DNA from: JASFEQ01 sp050122535
GTDB lineage: Bacteria > Desulfobacterota > DSM-4660 > Desulfatiglandales > HGW-15
Assembly: GCA_050122535.1 (NCBI GenBank)
Contig: JASFIT010000004.1
Coordinates: 1-31,068 of the forward strand
Length of the DNA stretch: 31,068 nt
Direction of reading: 5' to 3'
Below, one piece after another: positions 1 through 7,811 of the stretch. Numbering within the stretch: position 1 is the stretch's first letter; every line of letters starts with the position of its first letter. The translations under genes were made by a program, and so were the position numbers. The notes below the pieces were generated by a model. The model did not search any database, was not told the origin of the DNA, and saw only the letters and a program-made list of their open reading frames with translations.

Positions 1-2
1 AG

Positions 3-320
3 CCTTTCCAAGGGGGATTGCCCATGAATACGTACCGCTTCATGGGGCATAATGCCTTTTCCGTGGGGATGAGCCAAATCCCTGAAGGGGATGAGGGATA
101 TGAAGTGGAACAGGTATCCCTTCCCAAGAGTCAGCAATACCAGAAACTCATTTTCAAAGAGGGCAGACTGGTTGGCGCCTCGGGGATCAACACCAACATG
201 GACCCGGGTATCATGTTACAACTGATCGTGAGGAAGGTGGACCTGGAAGAGGTGAAGGGCCAGTTCGTCGCTTCTCCTGTGGACACGGGTCGGATCTTGA
301 TGTCAAGGTTGTGGAGATAA
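3..320 (+). CDS. FAD/NAD(P)-dependent oxidoreductase, C-terminal fragment (PadH paralogue), cut by left edge
   Basis: The frame is open to the left edge, so this is the C-terminal part (about 106 residues) of a longer gene. It aligns by eye with the last third of the PadH-like protein at 16244-17515. The blocks LPMNTYRFMGHNAFSVG and YQKLIFKEGRLVGA here correspond to LSMNVYNFFGHLAVSIG and YAKILCRNDRLVGA there. By homology it is the dimerisation/C-terminal domain of a pyridine-nucleotide-disulfide-type flavoprotein; the FAD and NAD Rossmann domains would lie upstream of the window. It sits in front of a PadI-like beta subunit, as padH precedes padI in the other cluster. I infer the electron-exit subunit of a second arylglyoxylate (2-oxoacid) oxidoreductase complex. 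The TTG at 18 and ATG at 24 are internal codons, not starts. The gene ends in TAA. Confidence 0.8.
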   Translation, partial: PFQGGLPMNTYRFMGHNAFSVGMSQIPEGDEGYEVEQVSLPKSQQYQKLIFKEGRLVGASGINTNMDPGIMLQLIVRKVDLEEVKGQFVASPVDTGRILMSRLWR

Positions 321-742
321 AATATTCTCTTTATCTCTCACAGAGTTCGCAGAGACGCGGAGAATTTAGATAGACAGGATGGACAGGATTTCTTTGAATA
401 TCGACTGAAGGATTGCTTGAGCGCCCCGTAAAACGGGGCCTCCCAATGTTACCACATTGGGAGATATGGAGACCTGAATAACAAAAATAAGCTAGCTTAA
501 TTTTTGTTATACGGTTCTCCATACAGCAGCAAGCAATCTTTCCTGTCTGCGAAAGTCTGTGTGGGCTTGCCCCGCCATAGCCTTGGCGACGGCGGGTCTG
601 TGGCTAACAACGCTTAGCGTATCTCCTAGGTCTCTGCGCCTCGAGCGAAGTCCCGCAGGCGTGGGACAAGCCCTGCGACGCTGCATGGGACAAGCGGGCG
701 AGAGAATATCTTTTTAAAGAAGTTAGAAAAGGGGAAAGTATT
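321..742. repeat. 422-nt gene-free spacer with nested palindromic element
   Basis: I see no credible gene here. Several complementary blocks are nested around one centre. CGCAGAGAC at 348-356 pairs with 630-638. AGACAGGA at 372-379 pairs with 541-548. GATTGCTTG at 411-419 pairs with 530-538 and can extend three pairs outward. Inside lie three hairpins: a GCCCCGT stem (423-439), a perfect 9-bp TCCCAATGT stem with a TACC loop (441-462), and a long near-perfect hairpin at 465-523 whose core is the palindrome TAAGCTAGCTTA. Direct copies of GGGACAAGC occur near 663 and 688. The architecture suggests a folded interspersed element (MITE or REP-like) or a structured RNA between the PadH-like and PadI-like genes. 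Confidence 0.75.
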
Positions 743-2113
743 TTGGGGAATGCATATCGCACAATCGCCGTGAGAGAAGATAAATGTGACGGGTGCGGCA
801 AATGCGTAGAGGCATGCGCACAATTTAAGGCCGATTCAAACGATCCTGCTCACTCTCGGATCAAGGTGGCACCTGAGGCAGGAAACAACACCTTTGCGCT
901 GGCTATTTGCCGGCAGTGCGGAGATCCGCACTGTGTCTCCAACTGCCCTGCAAGGGCCCTAAGCAAAAATGTGGACACAGGGATTGTGGAGTGGGATGAG
1001 GATCGATGCGTGGATTGCCAGCTTTGCACCATGGCGTGCGCTTATGCGGGCATCACGTACAACCCCCTGGCAAGCCAGGTGATGAAGTGTGATATGTGTG
1101 ACGGTGATCCGGCTTGCGTAAAGGCTTGCCCATTGGCGGCCCTTGAGCTCAAGATGGGAGCAGATCTGTACAAGTCTTGGGGGGACCTGGAGGATCTCTT
1201 TGTTCCGGGCCTCTCGGCCTGTCTTGGCTGCAACTCGGAGCTGCTCATCCGTCACACCCTGCGTCGTGTGGGGCCCAATACCGTGGTGGCCACGCCGCCT
1301 GGTTGCATCCCTGGCGTAGGCACCGTTGGTGTAAACGCGAAAACGGGCACAAAGGTGCCTGTATTTCATCCCTTGCTAACCAATACGGCGGCCATGCTCG
1401 CAGGCGCACGACGCTACTACAATCGGATTGGAAGGGATGTGACCATGCTCGCCTTTGCCGGGGATGGGGGTGCTGCAGATGTGGGATTTCAATCTCTATC
1501 CGGGGCAGCAGAGCGGGGCGAACAGATGATCTACATCTGCGTGGACAACGAGGGGTATATGAACACCGGTGTGCAACGCTCGAGCACAACGCCCTTTGGT
1601 GCATGGACTTCCACAACACCTGTAGGAGCCGTGCTCCGAGGGAAGACACGTGATGCCAAGCCTCTCCCGCTGCTTATGGTCATGCATAATTGCGAATATG
1701 TGGCCACTGCCTCCACGGCATTTATGGAGGACTTCTACGCAAAGCTAGACAAGGCTATTGAGGCGGCGAAGCGAGGGATGGCATTTATCCACGTCTTTTC
1801 CCCCTGCCCCACGGGTTGGCGCTTCCCTCCAAGCAAGCTCATAGAAGTGGCCCGCAAGGCCGTGGAGAGCAATATGGTCCCCCTCTGGGAGTACACGTCT
1901 CAGGAGGGGAGAATTCATTTTACTTATCCGGTGGATAATCCCTTGCCGGTGGAGGCTTATCTATCATTGATGGGTAAATACCGGCATCTGGACAAGGAAC
2001 AGCTCGGCCATATCCAGGAGGCCACGGATCAACGTATAGAGGTCATAAAGAAATTTGGGGGAAATGGCGGAGAGGAAGAAGCAGAGAAGGTTCAAAAGTC
2101 TCAGACCGCATAA
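743..2113 (+). CDS. 2-oxoacid (arylglyoxylate-type) oxidoreductase beta subunit with fused polyferredoxin, PadI-like paralogue
   Basis: 456 residues. The N-terminal 135 residues carry four ferredoxin-type cysteine sets: C15/18/21/25, C56/59/64/68, C89/92/95/99 and C116/119/125/129. The rest is a TPP-binding beta domain with GDG at 241-243 in FAGDGG and the paired Asn in DNEGYMNTG (about 269). Family knowledge: such beta subunits bind TPP and Mg and cleave a 2-oxoacid to an acyl-CoA with ferredoxin-type electron transfer. Fusion to a ferredoxin is typical of phenylglyoxylate oxidoreductase PadI. The start is TTG at 743 after GGGGAAAG; the nearby ATG at 750 is out of frame. It is collinear with the PadI-like protein at 14433-15749 but clearly diverged, so probably a different 2-oxoacid or ring substitution. 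Alpha, gamma and delta partners would be off the left edge or shared with the right-hand cluster. Confidence 0.85.
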   Translation: MGNAYRTIAVREDKCDGCGKCVEACAQFKADSNDPAHSRIKVAPEAGNNTFALAICRQCGDPHCVSNCPARALSKNVDTGIVEWDEDRCVDCQLCTMACAYAGITYNPLASQVMKCDMCDGDPACVKACPLAALELKMGADLYKSWGDLEDLFVPGLSACLGCNSELLIRHTLRRVGPNTVVATPPGCIPGVGTVGVNAKTGTKVPVFHPLLTNTAAMLAGARRYYNRIGRDVTMLAFAGDGGAADVGFQSLSGAAERGEQMIYICVDNEGYMNTGVQRSSTTPFGAWTSTTPVGAVLRGKTRDAKPLPLLMVMHNCEYVATASTAFMEDFYAKLDKAIEAAKRGMAFIHVFSPCPTGWRFPPSKLIEVARKAVESNMVPLWEYTSQEGRIHFTYPVDNPLPVEAYLSLMGKYRHLDKEQLGHIQEATDQRIEVIKKFGGNGGEEEAEKVQKSQTA

Positions 2114-2208
2114 GAAATGTCATTGCGAGGCGTCCTGTATATACGGGGCGACGACGCAATCTCATTTTCTAGCGTCCTAGCCTCCCAGCTTCCAAGCCTC
2201 TTAGCCTC
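2114..2208. repeat. convergent intergenic region with hairpin and degenerate octamer tandem repeat
   Basis: The two transcription units meet here. ATTGCG at 2122-2127 is mirrored by CGCAAT at 2155-2160, forming a dyad of the kind often seen as an interspersed REP-like element; it could act as a bidirectional terminator but has no clear T-run. From 2170 to 2209 there are five tandem degenerate octamers of the form NAGCCTCC (TAGCGTCC, TAGCCTCC, CAGCTTCC, AAGCCTCT, TAGCCTCC), running into the stop codon of the FeS-subunit gene. Confidence 0.6.
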
Positions 2209-2862
2209 CTAATCTATTACATAATACACACAGGGTTCCGTGCCATGTTCTGGATGGAGCGGAACCGCGTTCTTCTCTCGTATCAATTTGGAGATCTCAC
2301 TATCCGGGTCGTCCAGATCCCCGAAAACCCTCGCCTTGTTCGGACAGCTGATGACGCAGGCTGGCGTTGCCTCCCGGTCTGTGCCTGGCTTCAACCCCTT
2401 CTCCAATCCTTCATCTACCCTTTCAAGGCAAAAATTGCACTTTGTGACCACCCCTTTCTGATGGGGGTACAATTTTTCCCCAACCTTCTCATATGCCGTC
2501 AAACCCTGGCCTGGAAAGTATTCCTTCCCGTCCTCAGAAATATAGGAGCGCACTTGATAAGGACAGGAGATGAGGCAATATCTGCAGCCCATACATTTGT
2601 CCGGGTCAATCTGAACAATACCATCTTCCCGTTGTTCAGTGGCACCCGTGGGACAGACCTTCACACACGCGGGATCTTTACAGTGATTACAAAGCACCGG
2701 ATACATGTTCTTTTTGACGTGGGGATATGTGCCTTCCCCTTCAGAGACCAACAGTCTCCCCCACATGATGCCCGGAGGCAGGAAATGCTCCTGCTTACAT
2801 TTTATCGCACAGCTGTAACACCCAGCACACTTAACGAGATTGATTAGCATTCCCCATCTCAT
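2209..2862 (-). CDS. PadC-like four-cluster iron-sulfur subunit of a molybdopterin oxidoreductase (second complex)
   Basis: 217 residues with the cysteine pattern of DMSO-reductase-superfamily electron-transfer subunits. Sets at C12/15/18/22, C58/61/66/70, C90/93/96/100 and C142/145/169/173 predict four [4Fe-4S] clusters. It has no signal peptide, so it should be cytoplasmic and docked to the NrfD-type membrane subunit. It should carry electrons from the Mo subunit to the membrane quinone site. It closely resembles the PadC-like protein at 20879-21517, including the CVYYV end. Its ATG overlaps the TGA of the large-subunit gene by four bases (ATGA), indicating translational coupling. It is the last gene of the - strand run and ends in TAG inside the octamer repeat. 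Family assignment is firm; the substrate is inferred. Confidence 0.9.
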   Translation of the reverse strand: MRWGMLINLVKCAGCYSCAIKCKQEHFLPPGIMWGRLLVSEGEGTYPHVKKNMYPVLCNHCKDPACVKVCPTGATEQREDGIVQIDPDKCMGCRYCLISCPYQVRSYISEDGKEYFPGQGLTAYEKVGEKLYPHQKGVVTKCNFCLERVDEGLEKGLKPGTDREATPACVISCPNKARVFGDLDDPDSEISKLIREKNAVPLHPEHGTEPCVYYVID

Positions 2863-5513
2863 TGCTCTGTCCTCCTCTTAACAGTATAGGCCTTCATCCT
2901 TGATACAATCTCAAGAGACCCCACAACAGGACACATATGCTTGTAATCAGCCCTCAACAATGAATTGAAATTCACCCCTTTGTCCTTGGCGATGGGCCTC
3001 CCTTTGGCCCAGCCGCCCAGACCCACGACAGCCAAGGCTCGGGGCTGTATCAGGCGCGACAATTTCACCCTTCCCTCAACCTTGTCACCCCAGTGGTTTT
3101 CCACACAGATGAGATCTCCATCCTGAATGTTCTTCTTTTCCGCTGTCTCCTCATTCATGACGATGTTGAACGTATAGGGGTTGCTCGCACTCATCTCATC
3201 CACCAAGGGGTTTTCCAGGAAAAAGCGATGGGTGTGTAGAGGATCACGGTAGGAGACACCCAGCAGGTCATATTCCGAGTCCTCAGGCAATTCGGTGTAG
3301 ATCACCGAAGGGAAATAACTGATCAAGGGTGTATAGTAATCCCAGTTCATGTGTATCCCGATATTTTCAAAGATCTCCTTTATCTTTGGTTTGTTCTTGG
3401 CAACCGTCTCAAAATACATGGGTATGCGGGCATCCACATGATACCGCCAATAGGCCTCTTCAGGCCTCTTCTCCCAGGTGATAAAACCATTCTCCTCAAA
3501 CCAATCCAGCCCTTTCTGCTCACCGAAGTAATACTTTAAAACCCTGTCTGTAAATTCTTTGGCCTTTATTTTCTCATCCGGTTTGAGGAGCGTGTATGAG
3601 GTATCCGTTACATCATCCTGCTCCCATGTACTTTTTTTCCCGGAAAAGTAGTTTTCCAGAAAAGTATTATACTTATCCCTTATCCCCACCCTGTCGGCCA
3701 ATTCAAAGTAGATATCCAGCGTATCCTTTAGATCATACATGGGCTCAGCCACGGGCATTCTCAAATGGAAGCTCCATTTGTCCAATCCTATGGGATAGTT
3801 AAAGAAGAAGCCTATGGATGAGGCAATGTCATAACTTTCGTAAGCATGGACATCGGGCAAAACGATGTCGGCAAAACCTTCTGTGGTTTCGTTATGGGTG
3901 GTATTGATGGAGAACATGAAGGGAATCTTGCCAAGGAAGTTGTCCACCGTTTTCTCATTGATGATGTTCATCACCACGTTGCCGCCATACATGCCAAAGA
4001 CCTGGACCTCATAGGGACGTCCGATCTTGGTCCATATCTCGTCGAAATCATCTGTATATGGATAGGGGTTCATACTGGAGTCAGCCATGACGTCCAGCAG
4101 ATTAACCATGCCAGGGCCTGTTACATCATGGGGAGGCCAAGGCGTCCTTGTGTGCCAGAATCCAGGGGTGAGCATGCCATCCACACCCCCATAGGGTTCA
4201 AACTGAGGCCGACCACTTTCGGGATGACCAAAGCTTCTCACGGTTCCAGATCCCACGACCCCCCCAGGGACATCCTGAGCCCCCATCAATACATTGAGCA
4301 AATTCATGGCCAGGTATTGGTGAAATGCGTTCTGGTGCGTCTGCACGCCTTTGTATCCCACGACGGCGACGGGCCTATATGGAAATTTCTTGCCTCCGAT
4401 CTCTATGGTGCTCCCGATCTTTGCGTTTTCAACAAGTTCCTCGGCAAGGCGTCTGATCCTCTCCGCAGGTACAGTGCTCACTTCAGAGGCCCACTCGGGA
4501 TCATATTGTTTGATGACCTCTTTCCAGAGATGGAAGGCGGGATGACATTTTACGCCATTGACAGAATATTCCCCCTCCATGGCAGGATGAGACAGGCTTG
4601 GGTCATCATAGGTCTTGGCTTTGCTATCTTTCTCATCCCATATGAGCGGCTTCCCGCTCTCTTTGTCTCTCACAAACAACATGTCAGGACCAACGAGATA
4701 TACGCCATTGGTCTTCTGCCGGATGTACTCCCTATCGTAGATGCCTATCTCATGCACAATAAGGTTGGCCATGGCCAGAAACACGGCGATATCCGTGGCG
4801 GGTAAAATGGGAATCCACTCATCCGCATCTGCCCCAGCCCGAAACCCTATGGGGTCCATGACAACTGTCCTCATACCCCTGTCTCTTGCGGCCGCTGCCT
4901 GGCGCATGGATGTGGCAGCCATACGACCTCCACCATGCCCCTCATTGCCACCGCAGCGAAGGAGAAAATTACAGTACCTATAGTCAGGGAGTATATCCCA
5001 CGCCGCATGCATCAAAGCACCCGCATGATGCGCAGCCGCACCGCACTGCGATCCCACGCCGCCGAAGGCCTGGTTAAGACTGCCGCAAGCAAGAAAGAAG
5101 AAACTTGTATATATGGTGGATTTAAAAGGTGTCCCAGGACCGGGTGTAAAAGACCATACAATGGACCTGGGGTCATAAACCATGGCCGCTTTAAGCTTTT
5201 CGGCGATCGTTCCAAGGGCCTCTTCCCAGGAGATTCTCTCCCACTTGGGATCTTCATGAAGCCCCTTCTTAGGATTGGTTCTCTTCACCGGGTACTGAAG
5301 CCGGTTGGGGTCATGGAGGTCCATGATAGTGGCCACACCTCTCCCGCACAAGCCCCCTTGTCCGCCTAGATCGCTCTCAGGCACCCCTTCTATGGCAACC
5401 GGGACACCATCAACAACTCTGATTTTAACGCCACAGAGGTTGTAGCAACCCGAACAGACGGAGTAACCCCAGTAATCTTTGATGTCTGCACTTGTGGAAG
5501 CCTTACTATTCAT
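2859..5513 (-). CDS. PadB-like molybdopterin oxidoreductase large subunit (second complex, divergent)
   Basis: 884 residues from the ATG at 5513, preferred over the upstream ATG at 5561 because GAGGAGG lies just ahead of it and the protein then starts like its paralogues. N-terminal [4Fe-4S] motif: C20/C23/C27/C56, followed by R58 (the paralogues have Lys there). A conserved Cys (C157, in GSQCG) is the likely Mo ligand by position. No Tat signal is present, so the active site faces the cytoplasm. Known relatives with this three-subunit plan include phenylacetyl-CoA:acceptor oxidoreductase, which makes phenylglyoxylate. The Mo-pocket region differs from the other two PadB copies: SQCGAAAHHAG here versus HCGNGAHFGAG. 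This points to a different CoA ester or a different reaction. Gene order is D-B-C rather than B-C-D. The first 16 codons of the longer frame are probably untranslated. Confidence 0.88.
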   Translation of the reverse strand: MNSKASTSADIKDYWGYSVCSGCYNLCGVKIRVVDGVPVAIEGVPESDLGGQGGLCGRGVATIMDLHDPNRLQYPVKRTNPKKGLHEDPKWERISWEEALGTIAEKLKAAMVYDPRSIVWSFTPGPGTPFKSTIYTSFFFLACGSLNQAFGGVGSQCGAAAHHAGALMHAAWDILPDYRYCNFLLRCGGNEGHGGGRMAATSMRQAAAARDRGMRTVVMDPIGFRAGADADEWIPILPATDIAVFLAMANLIVHEIGIYDREYIRQKTNGVYLVGPDMLFVRDKESGKPLIWDEKDSKAKTYDDPSLSHPAMEGEYSVNGVKCHPAFHLWKEVIKQYDPEWASEVSTVPAERIRRLAEELVENAKIGSTIEIGGKKFPYRPVAVVGYKGVQTHQNAFHQYLAMNLLNVLMGAQDVPGGVVGSGTVRSFGHPESGRPQFEPYGGVDGMLTPGFWHTRTPWPPHDVTGPGMVNLLDVMADSSMNPYPYTDDFDEIWTKIGRPYEVQVFGMYGGNVVMNIINEKTVDNFLGKIPFMFSINTTHNETTEGFADIVLPDVHAYESYDIASSIGFFFNYPIGLDKWSFHLRMPVAEPMYDLKDTLDIYFELADRVGIRDKYNTFLENYFSGKKSTWEQDDVTDTSYTLLKPDEKIKAKEFTDRVLKYYFGEQKGLDWFEENGFITWEKRPEEAYWRYHVDARIPMYFETVAKNKPKIKEIFENIGIHMNWDYYTPLISYFPSVIYTELPEDSEYDLLGVSYRDPLHTHRFFLENPLVDEMSASNPYTFNIVMNEETAEKKNIQDGDLICVENHWGDKVEGRVKLSRLIQPRALAVVGLGGWAKGRPIAKDKGVNFNSLLRADYKHMCPVVGSLEIVSRMKAYTVKRRTEQ

Positions 5514-5625
5514 AATGACTCCTCCTCTTTTACCATCAAGTAGTGGCATGTTAAATGCCACCCTAAAGTCGTCTCATTTTTGTAGGGTGGGGTTTTAGAC
5601 CCCACCGAAAGGCATTCATTCCGCA
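5514..5625 (-). promoter_or_regulatory. two hairpins between the NrfD-type and large-subunit genes
   Basis: On the transcribed strand two perfect stems lie between the padD-like stop and the padB-like ribosome site. One is an 8-bp stem at 5586-5606 (GGTGGGGT with ACCCCACC). The other is a 7-bp stem at 5543-5561 (GTGGCAT with ATGCCAC). Neither is followed by a U-tract, so they look more like mRNA-stability or interspersed repeat structures than terminators. The strong ribosome site GAGGAGG at about 5520-5526 lies just downstream on the - strand. Confidence 0.5.
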
Positions 5626-6501
5626 TCATACGACAGGCGAATAGAGGGCCCCTTTCAGGATACAATAACGGATCGTCAGATCGCCCAAGAGCCCAGATGC
5701 GATAGCTGCCAGCAATAGCAGTGGTGGAACTGAGGCGATGCCAACGGAAAGGCTGTACAGGACCACGATAATGGGAAAGATCAAGCCGATGATCACAGCG
5801 CCAAGATAGAAGTGGAGGGCAAGGTCCCCGGCAATGATCCGTTTCACAGATTCCCAACCAATTGCTGATGAAGAGGTAATACTTATCAGGTAGAGTAATA
5901 AGACGAGGGCAAAGCTCGGTAGCAGTATCCTGATCCAGACCTCAAGTTGTTCGATTGGGGCACCGGTTAAAAGGTGGATGGCCAACAAGATTTCGGCTCC
6001 ACTCCAAAGACCGGCAACCACATAGCTCATGGGCAGAAGGCCACTATTCCACAATGGTATAGCCCTCACATAACTCATCAGCATGCCCGCATAAATGGCA
6101 ACAAGAATACAGAGAATACCTGTAATGACTTTCAAGATCATGAAGTCCCGATTCGGTGCCAACACCGTAAGAATAATACAAAGGGCTCCGAGGGCGCCGA
6201 AAGAACCGAGTAAGATGCCGCCCCTTGATATCCAAGAAGATTGGGGTCTCAGAATGGCGCGGTATATCCTCATGGGGTGTCCCATATGGATTAAGAAAAA
6301 ACCGCAACCCAGGACAAGGCAGAGAACCCAGCCTAAGATCATTCCCAACGGATTCTTAAAAAAGATGGAGACGAAAAATAATCCCGCCCCTGTCTCAGTG
6401 AAGAAGAGGGCCAGCCATATGGTCTTCCCTCCACCTTCAATCCATTCCTCCTGCGGCGTGGGTTTGGTCATCCATTCATAATTCAGTAGTTTCGTACCCA
6501 T
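5626..6501 (-). CDS. PadD-like NrfD-family membrane subunit (second complex)
   Basis: 291 residues, strongly hydrophobic, with about eight predicted membrane helices. It starts ...EWMTKPTPQEEWIEGGGKTIW, like the PadD-like protein at 19945-20862 (PTVQKAWIEGKGRLLW). NrfD/PsrC-type proteins anchor the Mo and FeS subunits and pass electrons to, or take them from, the quinone pool without haem. The ATG at 6501 has a near-perfect ribosome site (AAGGAGGT). It is the first of three genes (membrane, Mo, FeS subunits) forming a second complete PadBCD-type complex. The Rdh-like gene lies 70 nt upstream on the same strand. The family is clear; the substrate of the complex is unknown. Confidence 0.88.
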   Translation of the reverse strand: MGTKLLNYEWMTKPTPQEEWIEGGGKTIWLALFFTETGAGLFFVSIFFKNPLGMILGWVLCLVLGCGFFLIHMGHPMRIYRAILRPQSSWISRGGILLGSFGALGALCIILTVLAPNRDFMILKVITGILCILVAIYAGMLMSYVRAIPLWNSGLLPMSYVVAGLWSGAEILLAIHLLTGAPIEQLEVWIRILLPSFALVLLLYLISITSSSAIGWESVKRIIAGDLALHFYLGAVIIGLIFPIIVVLYSLSVGIASVPPLLLLAAIASGLLGDLTIRYCILKGALYSPVV

Positions 6502-6571
6502 TCCTTACCTCCTTTTCTTAAACCTTGCCGCAAGATGGCCATTGGCACAAGAAGAAAAGCGCCTTTCCCTA

Positions 6572-7756
6572 TCAATTCCAGAATTTTTCTGAAGGCAGAG
6601 GTTTGCCATATCCAAATAGGTCATCAGCCCGAACAAGCCATCGGTTAAAGCGGTTAGTCCTCCGAATAATGGCCCGAGAAAGATCATGGATAATCCCACG
6701 GGGCTTGTTATAGGGGCAGACCATGATACAATTAGAGCAGGCCATCCGAATTTTGCCCCAGAATTCGAAGCATCTTTCACAGTTCACATACCACTTCAGG
6801 ATTCCGGATTGGTTGGATATGTTGTAGCCTTCAGTCGTCATCTCACCATGGGAGATGGCTTGCGAGGGGCAGTGGTTGGCACACTTCTTACAGTCCTTGC
6901 AGAATTCTTTGGCCCCAACGGGTTTATAGGAATCGTAACTCAGGGGAAGATCAGTAAATACCTTGCAGAGCCGAACCCGAGGACCAAATTCTTTTGTGAT
7001 TAGGAGTCCTAGCCGCCCCATCTCTCCCAGTCCTGCGGCCATGGCAAGGGGAATACTCAACGCCGAATCATTCCCAGATGGGATCGCCCGATAACCGAGA
7101 CCCCGAACGAATGTGGCCATAAGATTGGCCACAAAGGCCATCTTGGAGTAGCCCAGTCCAGTGGCCGCATCCTCCATGCCACTGGGAGACATGCGAATGG
7201 TCTCATAATCCATCTCAACGGCCATCACAATGACATTCTGGCATCCCTCTGGAACTTCGATCGCGTAATGTTCCTGGGTCATCGTATTAAATTCATGGGA
7301 ATAGACCCAGTTGGGATGAAGTCTACAGATGCCTACCAGATCGGCCCCAAAATAAAGGGCCACCTTCTTCATAATGCGACTCATCTCTTGAGGGGATTCT
7401 TTGACCGGATCCCCGGTTTCCACAAAATGCTTTATCTTGGCATTGACGCCTTCCCAGGCATAAAGTCCAAAATTGCTCCGGGAGTTTCCGAGACCTGCCC
7501 CCCATTCCAGGTTCCAGGCTCCGTTGCGCAGGGCATAATCTATTTTTCGGAACCCCACCTTTTCTTGGAAGATAGCCTCTTTGTAAAACCGCTTTCCAGC
7601 AGGCTGGACTTTTTCATCCCATAGGGCCCTTTTAAACATGTCGTTCTTCTGATCGAAACGCGTGTCCGGTACGGGAAAGGGATAATCCTGATCATGATGT
7701 TGGTTTGTGTAGCCCGAAGCCACCTCATTTTTCTCGACCGAATATTGCATTTCCAT
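6572..7756 (-). CDS. reductive dehalogenase-like corrinoid/iron-sulfur protein, cytoplasmic type
   Basis: 394 residues. The core matches RdhA proteins. There is a block AGLGEMGRLGLLITKEFGPR (residues 241-260) running on to VFTDLPL. A first ferredoxin motif is at C286/289/292/296 (ending CP) and a second is C340/343/347 (CP), with extra Cys at 326 and 329 before it. Family knowledge: RdhA enzymes use a corrinoid and two [4Fe-4S] clusters to remove halogen reductively from organohalides. There is no twin-arginine signal and no adjacent RdhB anchor, so this copy should be cytoplasmic and catabolic rather than respiratory. The start at 7756 follows AAGGAGG at a longish spacing. It sits between the corrinoid methyltransferase genes and a PadBCD-type complex. 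Epoxyqueuosine reductase (QueG) shares the fold, but the TDLPL block and the CFEFW region favour Rdh. The substrate is unknown; an electron-transfer or corrinoid-reducing role is possible. Confidence 0.75.
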   Translation of the reverse strand: MEMQYSVEKNEVASGYTNQHHDQDYPFPVPDTRFDQKNDMFKRALWDEKVQPAGKRFYKEAIFQEKVGFRKIDYALRNGAWNLEWGAGLGNSRSNFGLYAWEGVNAKIKHFVETGDPVKESPQEMSRIMKKVALYFGADLVGICRLHPNWVYSHEFNTMTQEHYAIEVPEGCQNVIVMAVEMDYETIRMSPSGMEDAATGLGYSKMAFVANLMATFVRGLGYRAIPSGNDSALSIPLAMAAGLGEMGRLGLLITKEFGPRVRLCKVFTDLPLSYDSYKPVGAKEFCKDCKKCANHCPSQAISHGEMTTEGYNISNQSGILKWYVNCERCFEFWGKIRMACSNCIMVCPYNKPRGIIHDLSRAIIRRTNRFNRWLVRADDLFGYGKPLPSEKFWN

Positions 7757-7811
7757 TGAATCTATCGTCCTCCTTATGAATTACCTTTTTAGGTGTGAAT
7801 CTAACGCGCTT

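Noticed and set aside
743..2113. Pyruvate:ferredoxin oxidoreductase beta subunit
   Set aside because: The TPP domain is shared, but the four-cluster fused ferredoxin and the neighbouring FAD/NAD subunit match the phenylglyoxylate-type enzyme better than ordinary PFOR.
3846..4805. 319-codon open frame on the + strand
   Set aside because: It lies wholly antisense to the padB-like gene at 2859-5513, has no ribosome site or recognisable motif, and the opposite strand is clearly a real molybdoenzyme.
6572..7756. Epoxyqueuosine reductase (QueG)
   Set aside because: It shares the ferredoxin motifs and corrinoid fold, but the TDLPL block, the CFEFW segment and the length fit reductive dehalogenases better, and no tRNA-modification genes are near.
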